Shown: piece by piece, positions 44,297 to 53,891 of the stretch
Numbering within the stretch: position 1 is the stretch's first letter
Layout of the letters: the number at the start of each line of letters is the position of its first letter
NCBI RefSeq assembly: GCF_004000865.1
Contig: NZ_BIMB01000005.1
Span: 186,001-250,000 of the forward strand
Source of the DNA: Paenibacillus elgii NBRC 100335
GTDB lineage: Bacteria; Bacillota; Bacilli; Paenibacillales; NBRC-103111
Length of the DNA: 64,000 bases
Direction of reading: 5' to 3'
Made by a program: the position numbers and the translations under genes
The notes under the pieces: model-generated
Database searches by the model: none
Seen by the model: only the letters and a program-made list of their open reading frames with translations
What the model was told of the DNA's origin: nothing

Positions 44297-45436
44297 CTAG
44301 TTTTGCATAATGAAGTCTTTATGCACTTGAACCGTTTCGTCGTCGAAGCGGCGCAAAATCTCATAGCGCGTATTGCGCTGTGCGGGAATTTTGCCTGCTT
44401 CCCGGATAAGCTGCAGCGTCGAGCCGATGTTCACCTTGTGCGTCGTCCCTGCCGCGGATACGACGTTTTCTTCGATCATCGTCGAGCCGAAATCGTTGCA
44501 GCCGTAGTGCAGCGACAGCTTGCCGACCTCCGGTCCCATCGTTACCCAGGACGACTGGAAGTTCTTTATGTTGTCCAGCATGATGCGGCTGATCGCGACG
44601 TTTTTAAGGTAATCTTGCGGTCCCAGCTTCTCCGCCTTCAGATTCGTGTTGTCCGGTTGGAACGTCCAAGAGATGAAGGCCAGGAAGCCTGGCGTATTGT
44701 AGCCGTTCGCGATGCATTCATCCTGTGCGTCGCGGATGCGAAGCAGATGCAGCGCGCGTTCCTCCATCGTTTCGCCGAAGCCGATCACCATCGTCCCGGT
44801 CGTGTGCATACCGACTTTGTGAGCCGTTTGCATGACATCCATCCAATCGCGCCACGAGCCTTTCAGACGGCTGATTTTGCGGCGGGTGCGGTCGTCGAGA
44901 ATTTCCGCGCCGCCTCCGGGCAGCGAATCCAGACCGGCTTCATGAATGGCCCGGATCACTTCCTCCAGAGACAGGCCGTTCGATACTTCTTTCATTTTCA
45001 TAATCTCGGCCGGGGAGAACGAGTGCATCGTAATGTTCGGGAACCGCTTCTTAATTTCCTTCAGCAAATCGGTGTAATAGCTGAAAGGCAGGTTCGGGTT
45101 CGTGCCCCCCTGCATCAAAATTTCGGTTCCTGCGACGTCGATCGTTTCCTGGATTTTTTGAAAAATAACCTCGTCCGGCAGCACATAGCCCTCTGCCGAG
45201 CCCGGTGCGCGGTAGAAGGCGCAAAAACGGCAGTACACATCGCAAATATTCGTATAATTGACATTCCGGCCGATCACGAAGGTCGTAACCGGCTCCGGAT
45301 GATGCCGCAGCATAATTTGGTTGGCCACATGGCCCATTTTTTCGATTTCGTCCGATTCGTAGAGCGCCATACAGTCTTCCAGACTGATCCGGTTGCCGGC
45401 CAGCGCACTATCCAATATCCGGTCGATGGAACTCAT
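44297..45436 (-). CDS. mqnC: Cyclic dehypoxanthinyl futalosine synthase
   Basis: About 379 residues from ATG 45436, nine bases after AAAGGAG; an ATG at 45445 touches that site. Radical SAM enzyme of the futalosine route to menaquinone. CDVYCRFCAFYRAPG holds the CxxxCxxC iron-sulfur motif. ILMQGGTNPNLPFSYY, HSFSPAEIM, LPGGGAEIL and TTGTMVIGFGET are MqnC features, and HYGCNDFGSTMIEENV closes the barrel. No other mqn gene is nearby, so the pathway is scattered. Confidence 0.92.
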   Translation of the reverse strand: MSSIDRILDSALAGNRISLEDCMALYESDEIEKMGHVANQIMLRHHPEPVTTFVIGRNVNYTNICDVYCRFCAFYRAPGSAEGYVLPDEVIFQKIQETIDVAGTEILMQGGTNPNLPFSYYTDLLKEIKKRFPNITMHSFSPAEIMKMKEVSNGLSLEEVIRAIHEAGLDSLPGGGAEILDDRTRRKISRLKGSWRDWMDVMQTAHKVGMHTTGTMVIGFGETMEERALHLLRIRDAQDECIANGYNTPGFLAFISWTFQPDNTNLKAEKLGPQDYLKNVAISRIMLDNIKNFQSSWVTMGPEVGKLSLHYGCNDFGSTMIEENVVSAAGTTHKVNIGSTLQLIREAGKIPAQRNTRYEILRRFDDETVQVHKDFIMQN

Positions 45437-45496
45437 CGCTTTCATCTCCTTTATGCTTTCATCCTACCATAAAATACTCCGCTCCTGCCATACTAA

Positions 45497-45536
45497 AAGA
45501 CCGCCATTTTCCGTGGAACGGAAAGCGGCGGTCGCT
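45497..45536 (-). terminator. Intrinsic terminator of the EAL gene
   Basis: GACCGCC (45499-45505) pairs with GGCGGTC (45527-45533), with an inner TTTCCGT/ACGGAAA stem. TTTT follows on the minus strand. Confidence 0.8.
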
Positions 45537-45571
45537 TTTGTGACCAATTTGTGATCATCGGCACAAAGCCT

Positions 45572-46945
45572 TCAAGCGGGATGCATATGCCGGTGCCCTA
45601 CGATTTTTTCTTTGACCAATTGGAGCTGCCGCACCCGTTCCTGGTCGGGCACAAGCGGCTGCGGACGGGCAAAATAAAAGCCTTGCACCATATGCACCTG
45701 CATCTCGCAAAGCATGCTGAGCTCTTCCGGCCGCTCGACGCCTTCGGCGATCACTTGGCAGTTCATGTTGTCCGCGAAGTGCAGCAGCGCCTTCAGCAGC
45801 GATTGCTTGACGGACATCCGGTCGATCTCGGCAATGACTGATCTGTCGATTTTAATGATGTCGGGCACTAGCTCGGAGATCGATTGCAGGCTTGAATAGC
45901 CGGCCCCCGCATCATCCACGGCAAAGCGGAACCCATGCGCGCGGCAAGCGTTCATAACGGCCCCTATGTATTGAAAATCCCGAATCGCGTGGCGTTCCGT
46001 AATTTCCAGAACGACCTGCGAGGCCGAAATGGCGGGAAATTGCTTCAACGTTTCCAGCAGCTGATGGAGGAACAGCGGATGTCCGAGCGAAACGGGCGTC
46101 ACGTTAATAAACACCTGCTCTTGAATCGCCCGCGACGATATTTCCATGAACGCCTTCTTGATGACCAGAAATTCGAAGCTCGATAAAAGATCGGCTTGGT
46201 AAGCCATATCGAACAGCTCGGCAGGCGTGTGGAACGGCGAGTTTTGCGGACCGCGGGTCAAAATTTCCCAGCCGTACAATTCGCCGCTGGCTAAATTGAG
46301 AATCGGTTGGGCGAGAACGAAAATGTTTTCCTGCTTCAAAATGTCGAGCAGATGCTCCCGGGTCGGGCAAAAATGCGGCGGCAGCTTCCGCGTCGCGATG
46401 CAACGGGCATAATGATAGGCCGCTTGAATACCGGCGGACGTGTTCTCGAGATCCGGACCGATGATATAGCACCCGCTTTGCAGCGATACGGGAGCTTGAG
46501 CGTCGACATCCGCATGCATGCGGAGCCTGCGCGAAACTTCTTTTTGCAGCTCCTGCGCCTTGCGCTGCAGCTCGTCGAACCCGCAAACGGCTTGTTCTTT
46601 AACGAAAATACCGTAATCGTCGAGCGCAAACTGCCGGACTCCGATCACATCTTTGTCCCGGAAGCAAGAAGGCAGCAGTTCCAGAATCGTCTGCCGGATA
46701 CGCCCCTGCAGGGCGCAAAGCCTCGATTCGGAATAAGTGGAAAACATATGATGAAAATCTTCCAAGTACAGCAAAATAAGCCCGCACGATTTTCCTTGGC
46801 TCCGGTACCGTTTGACCAGCGAGAGCACTGGATTGCGAAACGTAAACTCCGGGGGAAAAAAGCGGAGCGCCCTGCTCGGATAAGGCAGCCGGAGTAGCAT
46901 CCGGATTCGTTCTTTCCACTCACCTGAAGCAAATGAAAACGTCAT
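45572..46945 (-). CDS. EAL-domain cyclic di-GMP phosphodiesterase
   Basis: About 457 residues from ATG 46945 (GAGGGGGAA upstream; the frame extends to 46972). No membrane helix. The N-terminal ~200 residues resemble a degenerate GGDEF-type domain, GLILLYLEDFHHMF followed by LDDYGIFVKEQ. The C-terminal EAL domain has GWEILTRGP (EAL as EIL), VFINVTP, VVLEITERHAI, FAVDDAGAGYSSLQ, IIKIDRSVI and VIAEGVE, so the metal- and catalysis-related Glu, Asn, Asp and Lys residues appear intact. Probably hydrolyses c-di-GMP in the cytoplasm. Confidence 0.88.
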   Translation of the reverse strand: MTFSFASGEWKERIRMLLRLPYPSRALRFFPPEFTFRNPVLSLVKRYRSQGKSCGLILLYLEDFHHMFSTYSESRLCALQGRIRQTILELLPSCFRDKDVIGVRQFALDDYGIFVKEQAVCGFDELQRKAQELQKEVSRRLRMHADVDAQAPVSLQSGCYIIGPDLENTSAGIQAAYHYARCIATRKLPPHFCPTREHLLDILKQENIFVLAQPILNLASGELYGWEILTRGPQNSPFHTPAELFDMAYQADLLSSFEFLVIKKAFMEISSRAIQEQVFINVTPVSLGHPLFLHQLLETLKQFPAISASQVVLEITERHAIRDFQYIGAVMNACRAHGFRFAVDDAGAGYSSLQSISELVPDIIKIDRSVIAEIDRMSVKQSLLKALLHFADNMNCQVIAEGVERPEELSMLCEMQVHMVQGFYFARPQPLVPDQERVRQLQLVKEKIVGHRHMHPA

Positions 46946-47035
46946 AAATTTCCCCCTCACCGGCAGCAACAACTTGTCCCTACTATCATATCACGAGTTC
47001 GTTATAGTGAATAGGGCGGTATTCCTTTTTTTCAC

Positions 47036-47066
47036 AGAAAAGCCGATGATCCCCTGAATCATCGGC
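47036..47066 (-). terminator. Terminator of the met operon
   Basis: GCCGATGAT (47042-47050) and ATCATCGGC (47058-47066) form a perfect 9-bp stem, followed on the minus strand by TTTT. A second, decayed copy of the same hairpin lies at 47275-47299. Confidence 0.65.
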
Positions 47067-47115
47067 TGAGCTTGTTGAAAAAGCGGTGAATTGAGGTAGT
47101 AGAGGTGCACGAGGG

Positions 47116-47236
47116 GGTGGGGTATCTACTTCCGGTCGCTCTTGTCCGCAGGAAATTTTGATTTGAAGCCGCTTCGCAGCGGATATTTCCCGCGGACAAA
47201 GGCGAACGCTATCGCTCCTCCAGTAGATACCCCACC
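47116..47236. repeat. 121-bp palindromic (MITE-like) element
   Basis: Perfect 15-bp outer arms GGTGGGGTATCTACT (47116-47130) and AGTAGATACCCCACC (47222-47236). Inside, CTTGTCCGC-GGAAAT and ATTTCC-GCGGACAAAG also pair, closing on a GCCGCT/AGCGG hairpin. No ORF. It is bracketed by the two copies of the met terminator (47042-47066 and 47275-47299). The remaining intergenic bases show nothing else. Confidence 0.75.
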
Positions 47237-47304
47237 TCCGTATGTTTCTCTATTTCAGTTAAAAACCAGTTTCTCGATGATCCCCTGAACCATCGGCCTC
47301 TTCT

Positions 47305-48495
47305 TCATTTATCCGCTAACGCTTGCTCCAAATCTTCGATGATATCCGCGATATCCTCCAGACCGACGGAATACCGGACGAGCCCATCGGTAATTCCGCG
47401 CTCCAGTCGGACCTCGCGCGGCATCGCCGCATGCGACATCATCGCCGGGTAGGACAGAATGCTCTCGACCGCTCCCAGGCTGACAGCGACCAGCGGAATG
47501 CGCACCTTAGATAGCAGACGCTTGGTCCGTTCGCCAGAGCCGGTGTCGAACGAGACGACGGCGCCATAGCCGAGCGATTGTTTCTCGTGAATGTCCCGCC
47601 GAGGATGATTCGGCAGCCCCGGATAATAGACGGCTTCGATCGACGGATGAGCCGCCAGCCAGGCTGCCAACTGCCGGGCGCTCTGCTCGTGCGCTTCCAT
47701 TCGAGCCTTCAAGGTTTTCATCCCGCGCATGAGAAGCCACGAGTCCTGCACGCCGAGAATGGTGCCGAGCCCGTTCTGAATCTGTTTCAGCCGGCGGCCC
47801 AGACTGTCGTTGGCGGCAACGGCCAGCCCTGCGGTTACATCACTGTGCCCGCCAAGGAACTTCGTTGCGCTATGCAGCACGATATCGATGCCGTGTTCGA
47901 TCGGACGTTGATGGTAAGGCGTCATGAACGTATTGTCCAGCATGGTCAGCAGGCCATGTTCTTTCGCCCAGCCTGCGACTTCGGCAATATCGGTAATTTT
48001 GAGCGTCGGGTTCGACGGCGTTTCGAGGAACACCGCTTTCGTATTCGGCTTAAGCGCCGCTTTCACCCGGTCTATATCCGTCATGTCGACGAACGTCGTC
48101 TCGATGTTCATCCGTGGCAGGATGGACGTCAGCAGACGGTATGTGCCTCCGTACACATCCTCCGTGCAGATGACGTGGTCCCCTGCCGACAGCAGCATGA
48201 ACGCGCCGGAGATCGCTGCCATGCCGGAAGCGAACGCGAAGCCCCGCTTCCCCCCCTCGAGCAGCGCAATGTAATCCTCAAGCGCCTGCCGGGTCGGGTT
48301 GCCGGAACGGGAGTAATCGTACTCCTGCGGCTCGTCGAGCGAAAATTGATGGAACGTCGAAGCCTGGTAGATCGGAACGCTGGAAGCACCGGTCGACCGG
48401 TCGATTTCGCTTCCGAAATGAATCAGCTTCGTGGCGAAAGCGCGGTCTTTGTGATGATCGTTAGGATGAGTTCCTTGCGTCGTCTTATCAGCCAT
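47305..48495 (-). CDS. metC: Cystathionine beta-lyase (trans-sulfuration PLP enzyme)
   Basis: About 396 residues from ATG 48495, with GAAGGAGGAG upstream; it overlaps the end of metI by eight bases. Typical Cys/Met metabolism PLP enzyme: YDYSRSGNPTRQALEDYIA, FASGMAAISGAF, DNTFMTPYHQRPIEHG and HSATKFLGGHSDVTAGL with the PLP Lys. Third gene of the metA-metI-metC order, so a beta-lyase making homocysteine from cystathionine is the natural reading, although these folds are hard to separate (gamma-synthase, gamma-lyase). Confidence 0.88.
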   Translation of the reverse strand: MADKTTQGTHPNDHHKDRAFATKLIHFGSEIDRSTGASSVPIYQASTFHQFSLDEPQEYDYSRSGNPTRQALEDYIALLEGGKRGFAFASGMAAISGAFMLLSAGDHVICTEDVYGGTYRLLTSILPRMNIETTFVDMTDIDRVKAALKPNTKAVFLETPSNPTLKITDIAEVAGWAKEHGLLTMLDNTFMTPYHQRPIEHGIDIVLHSATKFLGGHSDVTAGLAVAANDSLGRRLKQIQNGLGTILGVQDSWLLMRGMKTLKARMEAHEQSARQLAAWLAAHPSIEAVYYPGLPNHPRRDIHEKQSLGYGAVVSFDTGSGERTKRLLSKVRIPLVAVSLGAVESILSYPAMMSHAAMPREVRLERGITDGLVRYSVGLEDIADIIEDLEQALADK

Positions 48496-49687
48496 GAGCC
48501 GGTACTCCTCCTTCAATCTCTTTCTGCGCCAAATCGATGGCATGGGACAAATCCGCAATCAGGTCGTCCGCATGCTCGATGCCGACGGAATAGCGCAGCA
48601 GCTTATCGTCCACGCCGACTTTTCGGCGGATGTCTTCCGGGATATCGGCATGGGTCTGAACCGCGGGGTATGTCATCAGCGATTCGACGCCGCCCAAGCT
48701 TTCCGCGAACGCAATCAGTTTCACGTGACGCAACATCGGTTCGATATAGCGAGCATCTTTCATTTTAAAGGAAAAAATCCCCGTATTGCCGGACGATTGC
48801 TTCTTCTGAATGTCATGGCCCGGGTGGCTTTCGAGCGCCGGATAATAGACCGTTTCCACCTGCGGATGAGACTGCAGGAACGTCGCGATGCGGGTGGCGT
48901 TATACTCGTGACGCTCCATGCGGATCGCCAAGGTTTTCATGCCTCGCATGAGCAGCCAACTGTCCTGCGGGCCTAAAACTGCGCCGATCGAATTGTGCAG
49001 AAACGCCATTTCCTCGGACAGCTCCTTGCCTTTCGTCACGATCAACCCGGCAAGCACGTCGTTATGCCCGCCGAGGTACTTGGACGCGCTGTGGATCACT
49101 ATATCGGCCCCAAGCTCGATCGGCCGCTGGAAAAACGGGGTAAGCAGCGTGTTATCGACGATGGAAAGAAGGCCTTTTTTCTTCGCCCAGCCGCACACCA
49201 GTGCCAAATCCGTGACCATCATGAGCGGGTTGGTCGGCGTTTCGATCAGTACCGCTTTCGTGCCCGGCTGAAGATTCGCTTCCAATGCATCGAGATCGTT
49301 CGTGTCCACATACGTTGCGGTGACGCCGAAGCGGGACATGATGCGCTCAAGCATCCGGTACGTCCCGCCGTATAGATCGAGGGAGACAAGCAAATGATCG
49401 CCTTGGCTGAACAATGCGAAAATCGTCTGGAGGGCCGCCATGCCGGAGCTGCAGGCAAAGCCTGCGTCCCCGGATTCCAGCTCGGCGATCGCATCTTCCA
49501 ATACTTTTCGCGTCGGGCTTTTCGTGCGCGCGTAATCGAATCCCGTGCTCTGCCCGAGCTTCGGATGACGGAACGCCGTCGCTTGATAGACCGGGAAGCT
49601 GACCGCTCCCGTCACCGGTTCCTCCTGGGAGCCGATCTGCGCGAGCCGGCTCTCGATTTTCAACTCTGGCTTGGAACAGTTGCTCAT
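48488..49687 (-). CDS. metI: Cystathionine gamma-synthase / O-acetylhomoserine thiolyase
   Basis: 399 residues from ATG 49687, overlapping the metA stop (ATG ATATGA arrangement). [54 protein letters not shown] and [17 protein letters not shown] (PLP Lys) place it in the MetI group of Bacillales. It joins acylhomoserine with cysteine or sulfide. Middle gene of an S-box controlled operon. Confidence 0.9.
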   Translation of the reverse strand: MSNCSKPELKIESRLAQIGSQEEPVTGAVSFPVYQATAFRHPKLGQSTGFDYARTKSPTRKVLEDAIAELESGDAGFACSSGMAALQTIFALFSQGDHLLVSLDLYGGTYRMLERIMSRFGVTATYVDTNDLDALEANLQPGTKAVLIETPTNPLMMVTDLALVCGWAKKKGLLSIVDNTLLTPFFQRPIELGADIVIHSASKYLGGHNDVLAGLIVTKGKELSEEMAFLHNSIGAVLGPQDSWLLMRGMKTLAIRMERHEYNATRIATFLQSHPQVETVYYPALESHPGHDIQKKQSSGNTGIFSFKMKDARYIEPMLRHVKLIAFAESLGGVESLMTYPAVQTHADIPEDIRRKVGVDDKLLRYSVGIEHADDLIADLSHAIDLAQKEIEGGVPAHG

Positions 49688-50610
49688 ATCATATAATCCC
49701 CCTTATACAAATCGTACGGCGTCTCTTGGTACACATAATAGTTGAGCCAGTTGGAAAACAGCAGGTTTGCATGGGCACGCCAGGTGTTGAGCGGCGGCCG
49801 GGTCGGATCATTGTTCGGGTAATAATTTTTCGGAACCGCGATCTCCATTCCTTTGTTCACGTCGCGGTCGTACTCGTATTTAAGCGTACACGCGTCGTAT
49901 TCCGAATGGCCGGTAATAAAAATTTGCTTCCCGTCCTTCGTCGCGGCAATGTAGACGCCCGCTTCCTCCGATTCCGACAAAATGTCGAGCTGCTCGACCC
50001 GGGCGACATCCTCCCGGCGGACGTCGGTATGACGGGACTGGGGAACGAGAAACAGCTCGTCGAACCCGCGCAGCAGCTTTACATTCGGCGTGGTGATCGT
50101 GTGCGGGAACACGCCGAATATTTTTTCATCAAGCGGGTACTTCGGTACTCCGAAATGGTAGTAGAGACCGGCTTGAGCCGCCCAGCAAATATGCAGCGTC
50201 GACGTGACGTGGGTTTTGCTCCACTCCATAATCTGCGTCAATTCTTCCCAATAATTCACCTCTTCGAATTCGAGCTGTTCGACCGGCGCGCCTGTAACGA
50301 TCATGCCGTCAAAGCGTTCGTGCTTGATGTCTTCGAACGTTTTGTAGAACTGCTCCAGGTGCTCCAGCGACGTGTTTTTGGACGTGTGCGTTTTCGGGTG
50401 CAGCAGAATGAATTCAACCTGTAGCGGAGTGTTGCCGATCAGCCGCAGCAATTGGGTCTCCGTCGTTTCTTTCGTCGGCATGAGGTTTAAGATCACGATC
50501 CGCAGCGGGCGAATATCTTGACGAAAGGCTACACTCTCGTCCATGACGAAAATATTCTCGTTGACAAGCACTTCCTTGGCCGGCAGATGATCTGGTACTT
50601 TGATGGGCAT
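49684..50610 (-). CDS. metA: Homoserine O-acyltransferase (MetA family)
   Basis: 308 residues from ATG 50610 with GAAGGAGTGA upstream; the open frame extends to 50736 through the riboswitch terminator. [15 protein letters not shown] is the family N-terminus, [17 protein letters not shown] follows, [16 protein letters not shown] holds the catalytic Cys, and [13 protein letters not shown] the His/Glu. Named succinyltransferase by family, but Bacillus-type members often use acetyl-CoA. First gene of the methionine operon. Confidence 0.95.
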   Translation of the reverse strand: MPIKVPDHLPAKEVLVNENIFVMDESVAFRQDIRPLRIVILNLMPTKETTETQLLRLIGNTPLQVEFILLHPKTHTSKNTSLEHLEQFYKTFEDIKHERFDGMIVTGAPVEQLEFEEVNYWEELTQIMEWSKTHVTSTLHICWAAQAGLYYHFGVPKYPLDEKIFGVFPHTITTPNVKLLRGFDELFLVPQSRHTDVRREDVARVEQLDILSESEEAGVYIAATKDGKQIFITGHSEYDACTLKYEYDRDVNKGMEIAVPKNYYPNNDPTRPPLNTWRAHANLLFSNWLNYYVYQETPYDLYKGDYMI

Positions 50611-50673
50611 TGGGCTCACTCCTTCGGGTATTGGATTCGTCGTTCCCTGCACTCCTGCGACTGAAAAAGGCAT

Positions 50674-50882
50674 AAGAAAAAGCCTTTCTCCATCGCACGA
50701 GAAAGGCCTTTGTATAGTTACATCGTCCTCTCTCATCTGTCAGAAGCCGCTTGGCTTCCGCAAGAATTAGCACCGTGCATTCCTTTGCCATGCTGAAAAA
50801 AGCATCAACGTGTTGTTTACGCAAAGGTCTGTCGGTTGCCGGGTATCATCGGGCTAGTCCCTCCACCTGCTCTTGATAAGAG
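50674..50882 (-). ncRNA. SAM-I (S-box) riboswitch of metA-metI-metC
   Basis: The minus strand begins CTTATCAAGAGCAGGTGGAG then GGACTAGCCCGATGA, and continues ACCCGGCAACC, the S-box core. GTGCTAATTCTTG and GATGAGAG near 50730 close the aptamer. A terminator stem (AAGGCCTTTCTC / GAGAAAGGC, ending in TTTTT) lies at 50674-50712. High SAM should stop transcription before metA. Confidence 0.95.
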
Positions 50883-50920
50883 TGTGAAACCGAATCTATT
50901 CAGTTGGTTTAGATAATACT

Positions 50921-50949
50921 AATGTAATCGAAATCACAGCAAGCGTCAA
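50921..50949 (-). promoter_or_regulatory. Promoter of the met operon
   Basis: Minus strand: TTGACG (50944-50949), 17-base spacer, TACATT (50921-50926), about 40 bases before the S-box. Confidence 0.65.
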
Positions 50950-51045
50950 GCGGAACCTTTTCCATGAAATGATGACGTCTGAACCCGCACCACTCCGCCA
51001 GATTTTGCATAAATTATTCCCATGCGCGAATGAAATACAAACTCA

Positions 51046-51074
51046 TTGTGTTCTCGAATATGACGCGTTATACT
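51046..51074 (+). promoter_or_regulatory. Candidate corA promoter with a ~250-base leader
   Basis: TTGTGT (51046-51051), 17-base spacer, TATACT (51069-51074). The stretch 51080-51327 has no credible ORF and would form an unusually long 5' leader. I do not recognise a known riboswitch in it. Confidence 0.5.
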
Positions 51075-51327
51075 ATACAGGTATTCGACATTTCACGCTA
51101 GAAGGGGTGCAGCAATCGAATGGACGGAGACCCGGGAAGTCGTATCTACGTTCAAACACAATTGAATCCATCGTATGGAACCCGGTCGTTTGCCATTCGT
51201 TCAAGAATGCGCATGCTTTTTTGTGCGTGAAGATGACGAGCAGCACCTGACTAAAGCCTAACGTCTGTTTTCTCGCAAGAGGCAGACGGCCGAGCGTTCC
51301 ATCCGATCAATAGGAGGGGTGGAACTT

Positions 51328-52263
51328 ATGAAGGCACGCTTGGTTCAGGACGGCATTTTTACCCTAGTGGAAGACATCACGCAAACCATCGATCCGCCTC
51401 AGCACGGCTTTTATTGGATTGATGCCGAGCCAGAGGATTTGGACATTTTACAGCCTTTATTTCATCTTCATGAGCTCGCCATAGAGGACGTTTTGACAGA
51501 AGAAGAACAGCGGCCGAAGATCGAGCTGTACGACTCGCATTATTTTATCGTGGTCAACAGCATCCGTTTCGATGACGAGGAAATTTTTCTCCGCGCACTC
51601 AATATTTTTCTGGGGAAGCACTATATCATCACGATCACCCGGCAAAAAATTAACGAAATTCGCGCCTTGAAGCCAATTCTCTGGGAAGAGGAGGTTACGG
51701 CTCCCGATCAGTTTCTGTATCACTTGATCGACCTTATCGTCGATAATTACACCAACGTCGGGGACCGGATCGAAGCGAAAATCGAGAAGCTGGAAGAAGA
51801 CATTCTGATGCATACGAAGAAGTCGCATTTGAATGAGATCATCGGGCTGCGAAGCGAAATTTTATGGCTCAAAAAAGTGCTCGTCCCGCAAAAAGAAGTC
51901 ATCGCGACACTGCACAAAAAAGAGCTGAAGCTGGTCAGCGAGCCGCTTAAAAAATATTTTGGCGATATTTACGAAAACGCCGTAAAAATATCCGAGACGT
52001 TCGAAACGTTCCGCGACTTGATGGCGAACTTGCGGGAGGCTTATCAATCTTCCCTCGCCAACCGCGCGAACGAAATCATGCGCGTGTTTACGGCACTGAC
52101 GACCATTTTCATGCCGCTGACGTTCATTACTGGCGTTTATGGTATGAACTTTGAGTATATTCCCGGCTTGCACTGGGAGTACGGTGGAGTCGCCGCGGTC
52201 GTTGTTTTGGCGCTTGTCGGTATCTTCATGTTCGTATTGTTCCGCAAAAAGGATTGGCTGTGA
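51328..52263 (+). CDS. corA: CorA family magnesium transporter
   Basis: About 311 residues from ATG 51328, ten bases after AGGAGG; the GTG at 51319 abuts the ribosome site. A large cytoplasmic alpha/beta plus helical part ends in two transmembrane helices: MRVFTALTTIFMPLTFITGV, then YGMNFEYIPGL with the GMN selectivity loop, then VAAVVVLALVGIFMFVLF. It ends with the basic RKKDWL. Pentameric channel importing Mg2+ (or Co2+/Ni2+). Confidence 0.93.
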   Translation: MKARLVQDGIFTLVEDITQTIDPPQHGFYWIDAEPEDLDILQPLFHLHELAIEDVLTEEEQRPKIELYDSHYFIVVNSIRFDDEEIFLRALNIFLGKHYIITITRQKINEIRALKPILWEEEVTAPDQFLYHLIDLIVDNYTNVGDRIEAKIEKLEEDILMHTKKSHLNEIIGLRSEILWLKKVLVPQKEVIATLHKKELKLVSEPLKKYFGDIYENAVKISETFETFRDLMANLREAYQSSLANRANEIMRVFTALTTIFMPLTFITGVYGMNFEYIPGLHWEYGGVAAVVVLALVGIFMFVLFRKKDWL

Positions 52264-52266
52264 AGC

Positions 52267-52314
52267 CGTTCCTTTTTTTTTGCATGCAAAAAAAGGAACC
52301 TTGGGAAAGGTTCC
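52267..52314. terminator. Two overlapping terminators between corA and a convergent gene
   Basis: Plus strand: GTTCCTTTTTTTT (52268-52280) pairs with AAAAAAAGGAAC (52288-52299). Minus strand: AGGAACC (52308-52314 side) pairs with GGTTCCT and is followed by T7 (52288-52294). Confidence 0.8.
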
Positions 52315-52752
52315 TCATTCAGGATGCTTGGCCGTATGGTCTTCCAGACGTTTAATCCGGTCCAAGGTCGCATCCATATCGTTTTCGAACAAACGCATGC
52401 TCCGTTTAATATGCCTGACGTCCGCACCGACATCGTCGATCTGGCTCTGCAAGCTTAGATGAACGCGATCCAGCCGGGCATCGAGAAAGTCGATTTTGGC
52501 GCCGAGACCGGTGTTAACTTCGTCGATCTTCGCATCTAGGGCGTCGATTCGCGCAGTAAGTCGAGCGTCGACTTGGTCGATCTTTGCGCTGAGTCGGGTG
52601 TCGACTTTATCGATCTTCACGTTAAGGTCGTCGATTCGCGTGTTCGTTTCACCGATTTTGGCGCTTAACTGCAAATTCAGCTCGCTTATTTTCGCGTTGG
52701 TTTCTTCCTGGTTCTTGATGATGCTATGAAGTATAGCCCGAAGCTCCTCCAT
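52315..52752 (-). CDS. Coiled-coil protein
   Basis: 145 residues from ATG 52752 with AAGGAGCTGAC upstream. Nearly the whole protein is a heptad-repeat coiled coil: RIDDLNVKIDKVDTR, LSAKIDQVDARLTA, RIDALDAKIDEVNTG and LGAKIDFLDARLDRV, with Ile/Leu/Val every 3-4 residues and repeated K-I-D / A-R-L units. No membrane segment and no Cys. The DNA shows the same internal repetition. I do not recognise a family with a known role; an oligomeric scaffold is plausible. Confidence 0.7.
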   Translation of the reverse strand: MEELRAILHSIIKNQEETNAKISELNLQLSAKIGETNTRIDDLNVKIDKVDTRLSAKIDQVDARLTARIDALDAKIDEVNTGLGAKIDFLDARLDRVHLSLQSQIDDVGADVRHIKRSMRLFENDMDATLDRIKRLEDHTAKHPE

Positions 52753-52836
52753 ACGGTCAGCTCCTTCATATTCCTATAATCCATCTTACCTTAGCCGCCG
52801 GGCTTGTTCAATGTTTTTTTGCCCTGCTGCCGCGCC

Positions 52837-53847
52837 TCAGCTCGCTTCAACCGTCTTCTGTTCATTCTCGCGGCGGAACTTCATCCGCAGCATGCGAAGC
52901 CATTCGTAGACACGGTCCGCATCTTGCGCAGTCAGCTCCTTCTGGCTGTAGACCGTTTGCAGTATCGGTTTCAAATATCGGTCGCCCTGCTGCTGGAACG
53001 CCTTCCATGCCAGCTCGCGCTCCGGCTCGGGCACCTGCTCAAGCTGCCCTTCGATATAGCTCTGCAGGTCGTAGCCTTCGCGATCCAGCTCTTCGAACAG
53101 CTGCAGCAAACTGCGCCGTTGCATCTTGGTCTGCTCCAGCAGCTCCTCCAGCTTCTCCCCGCGCGCAATGGCTTCGAGCAGCTTATGCTTGATCTCCCGC
53201 TTCTCCTCCTCGGCCTTCCGCTTCCGTTCATTTTCCTGAAGCAGCCAGGCATTCAGCTCTCCCGGATTGATCGATTCCGCCACCCACGACAGCGGAAAAT
53301 CCGTATCCCGCTGGAAGCCGGTGGTGATGGCGACGATATCGGCTGCGTAGGCGGCAGCTTTGGCTTTGCCGAATCCCGGAAGATGCAGCAGCTCTTCTTC
53401 CGTGTGGGGAACGAAGGCGCTTATCATCTTAAGCAGCCGATTGGTCGCGATCAGATAAGCCGCTTTGCCGTCGATGCTTGCTTGTTTAAACCGCCAATCG
53501 CGCAGCTTGTCGAACAGCTCTTCGTTGGCATGCTTCTCGCCGTAAAAATGCAAGCGTTGAATATACGCCGTCCGGTGGTCCAATACGTCGATTTCGCTTA
53601 CGTTCACCTGCACGATCGGCTTATAGCCACCGCATTGCTTGGCAAACACCCGCTCGCGGAAAATCGCCAGCATCTCCTCCCAGCGCAGTCCTTCGTACCA
53701 GCACTCCTGCTCACGTCGGCCGTCTTCTCTCGTCTCGTTCCACATGACCATCCAGGTGCCTTGGCTTTCGCCGATCGTCACCTGCGCCGTACGGACATTC
53801 CCCTCTTCCGTTGCCTTTTCCAAGCTGTTCAAAAACACCAGATTCAT
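52837..53847 (-). CDS. HRDC-domain protein
   Basis: About 336 residues from ATG 53847 (GGGGGAGG upstream). An N-terminal ~100-residue beta-rich part is followed by an HRDC domain at ~115-190: LFDKLRDWRFKQASIDGK and LLHLPGFGKAKAAAYAADIV, a nucleic-acid-binding module best known from RecQ helicases and RNase D. The rest is a charged helical stretch (ENERKRKAEEEKREIKHKLL). No helicase or nuclease motif is visible, so it is a stand-alone HRDC protein. A hairpin in its leader may attenuate transcription. Confidence 0.8.
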   Translation of the reverse strand: MNLVFLNSLEKATEEGNVRTAQVTIGESQGTWMVMWNETREDGRREQECWYEGLRWEEMLAIFRERVFAKQCGGYKPIVQVNVSEIDVLDHRTAYIQRLHFYGEKHANEELFDKLRDWRFKQASIDGKAAYLIATNRLLKMISAFVPHTEEELLHLPGFGKAKAAAYAADIVAITTGFQRDTDFPLSWVAESINPGELNAWLLQENERKRKAEEEKREIKHKLLEAIARGEKLEELLEQTKMQRRSLLQLFEELDREGYDLQSYIEGQLEQVPEPERELAWKAFQQQGDRYLKPILQTVYSQKELTAQDADRVYEWLRMLRMKFRRENEQKTVEAS

Positions 53848-53891
53848 TCGAAAAACCTCCCCCAAGAAGTTGTCAAACTGGCTTCAAACGC

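Noticed and set aside
50969-51250. 93-codon plus-strand ORF before corA
   Set aside because: No ribosome site and it spans the candidate corA promoter and leader.
51080-51327. Mg2+-sensing M-box or c-di-AMP riboswitch
   Set aside because: I could not find the conserved core of either class; left as an unexplained leader.
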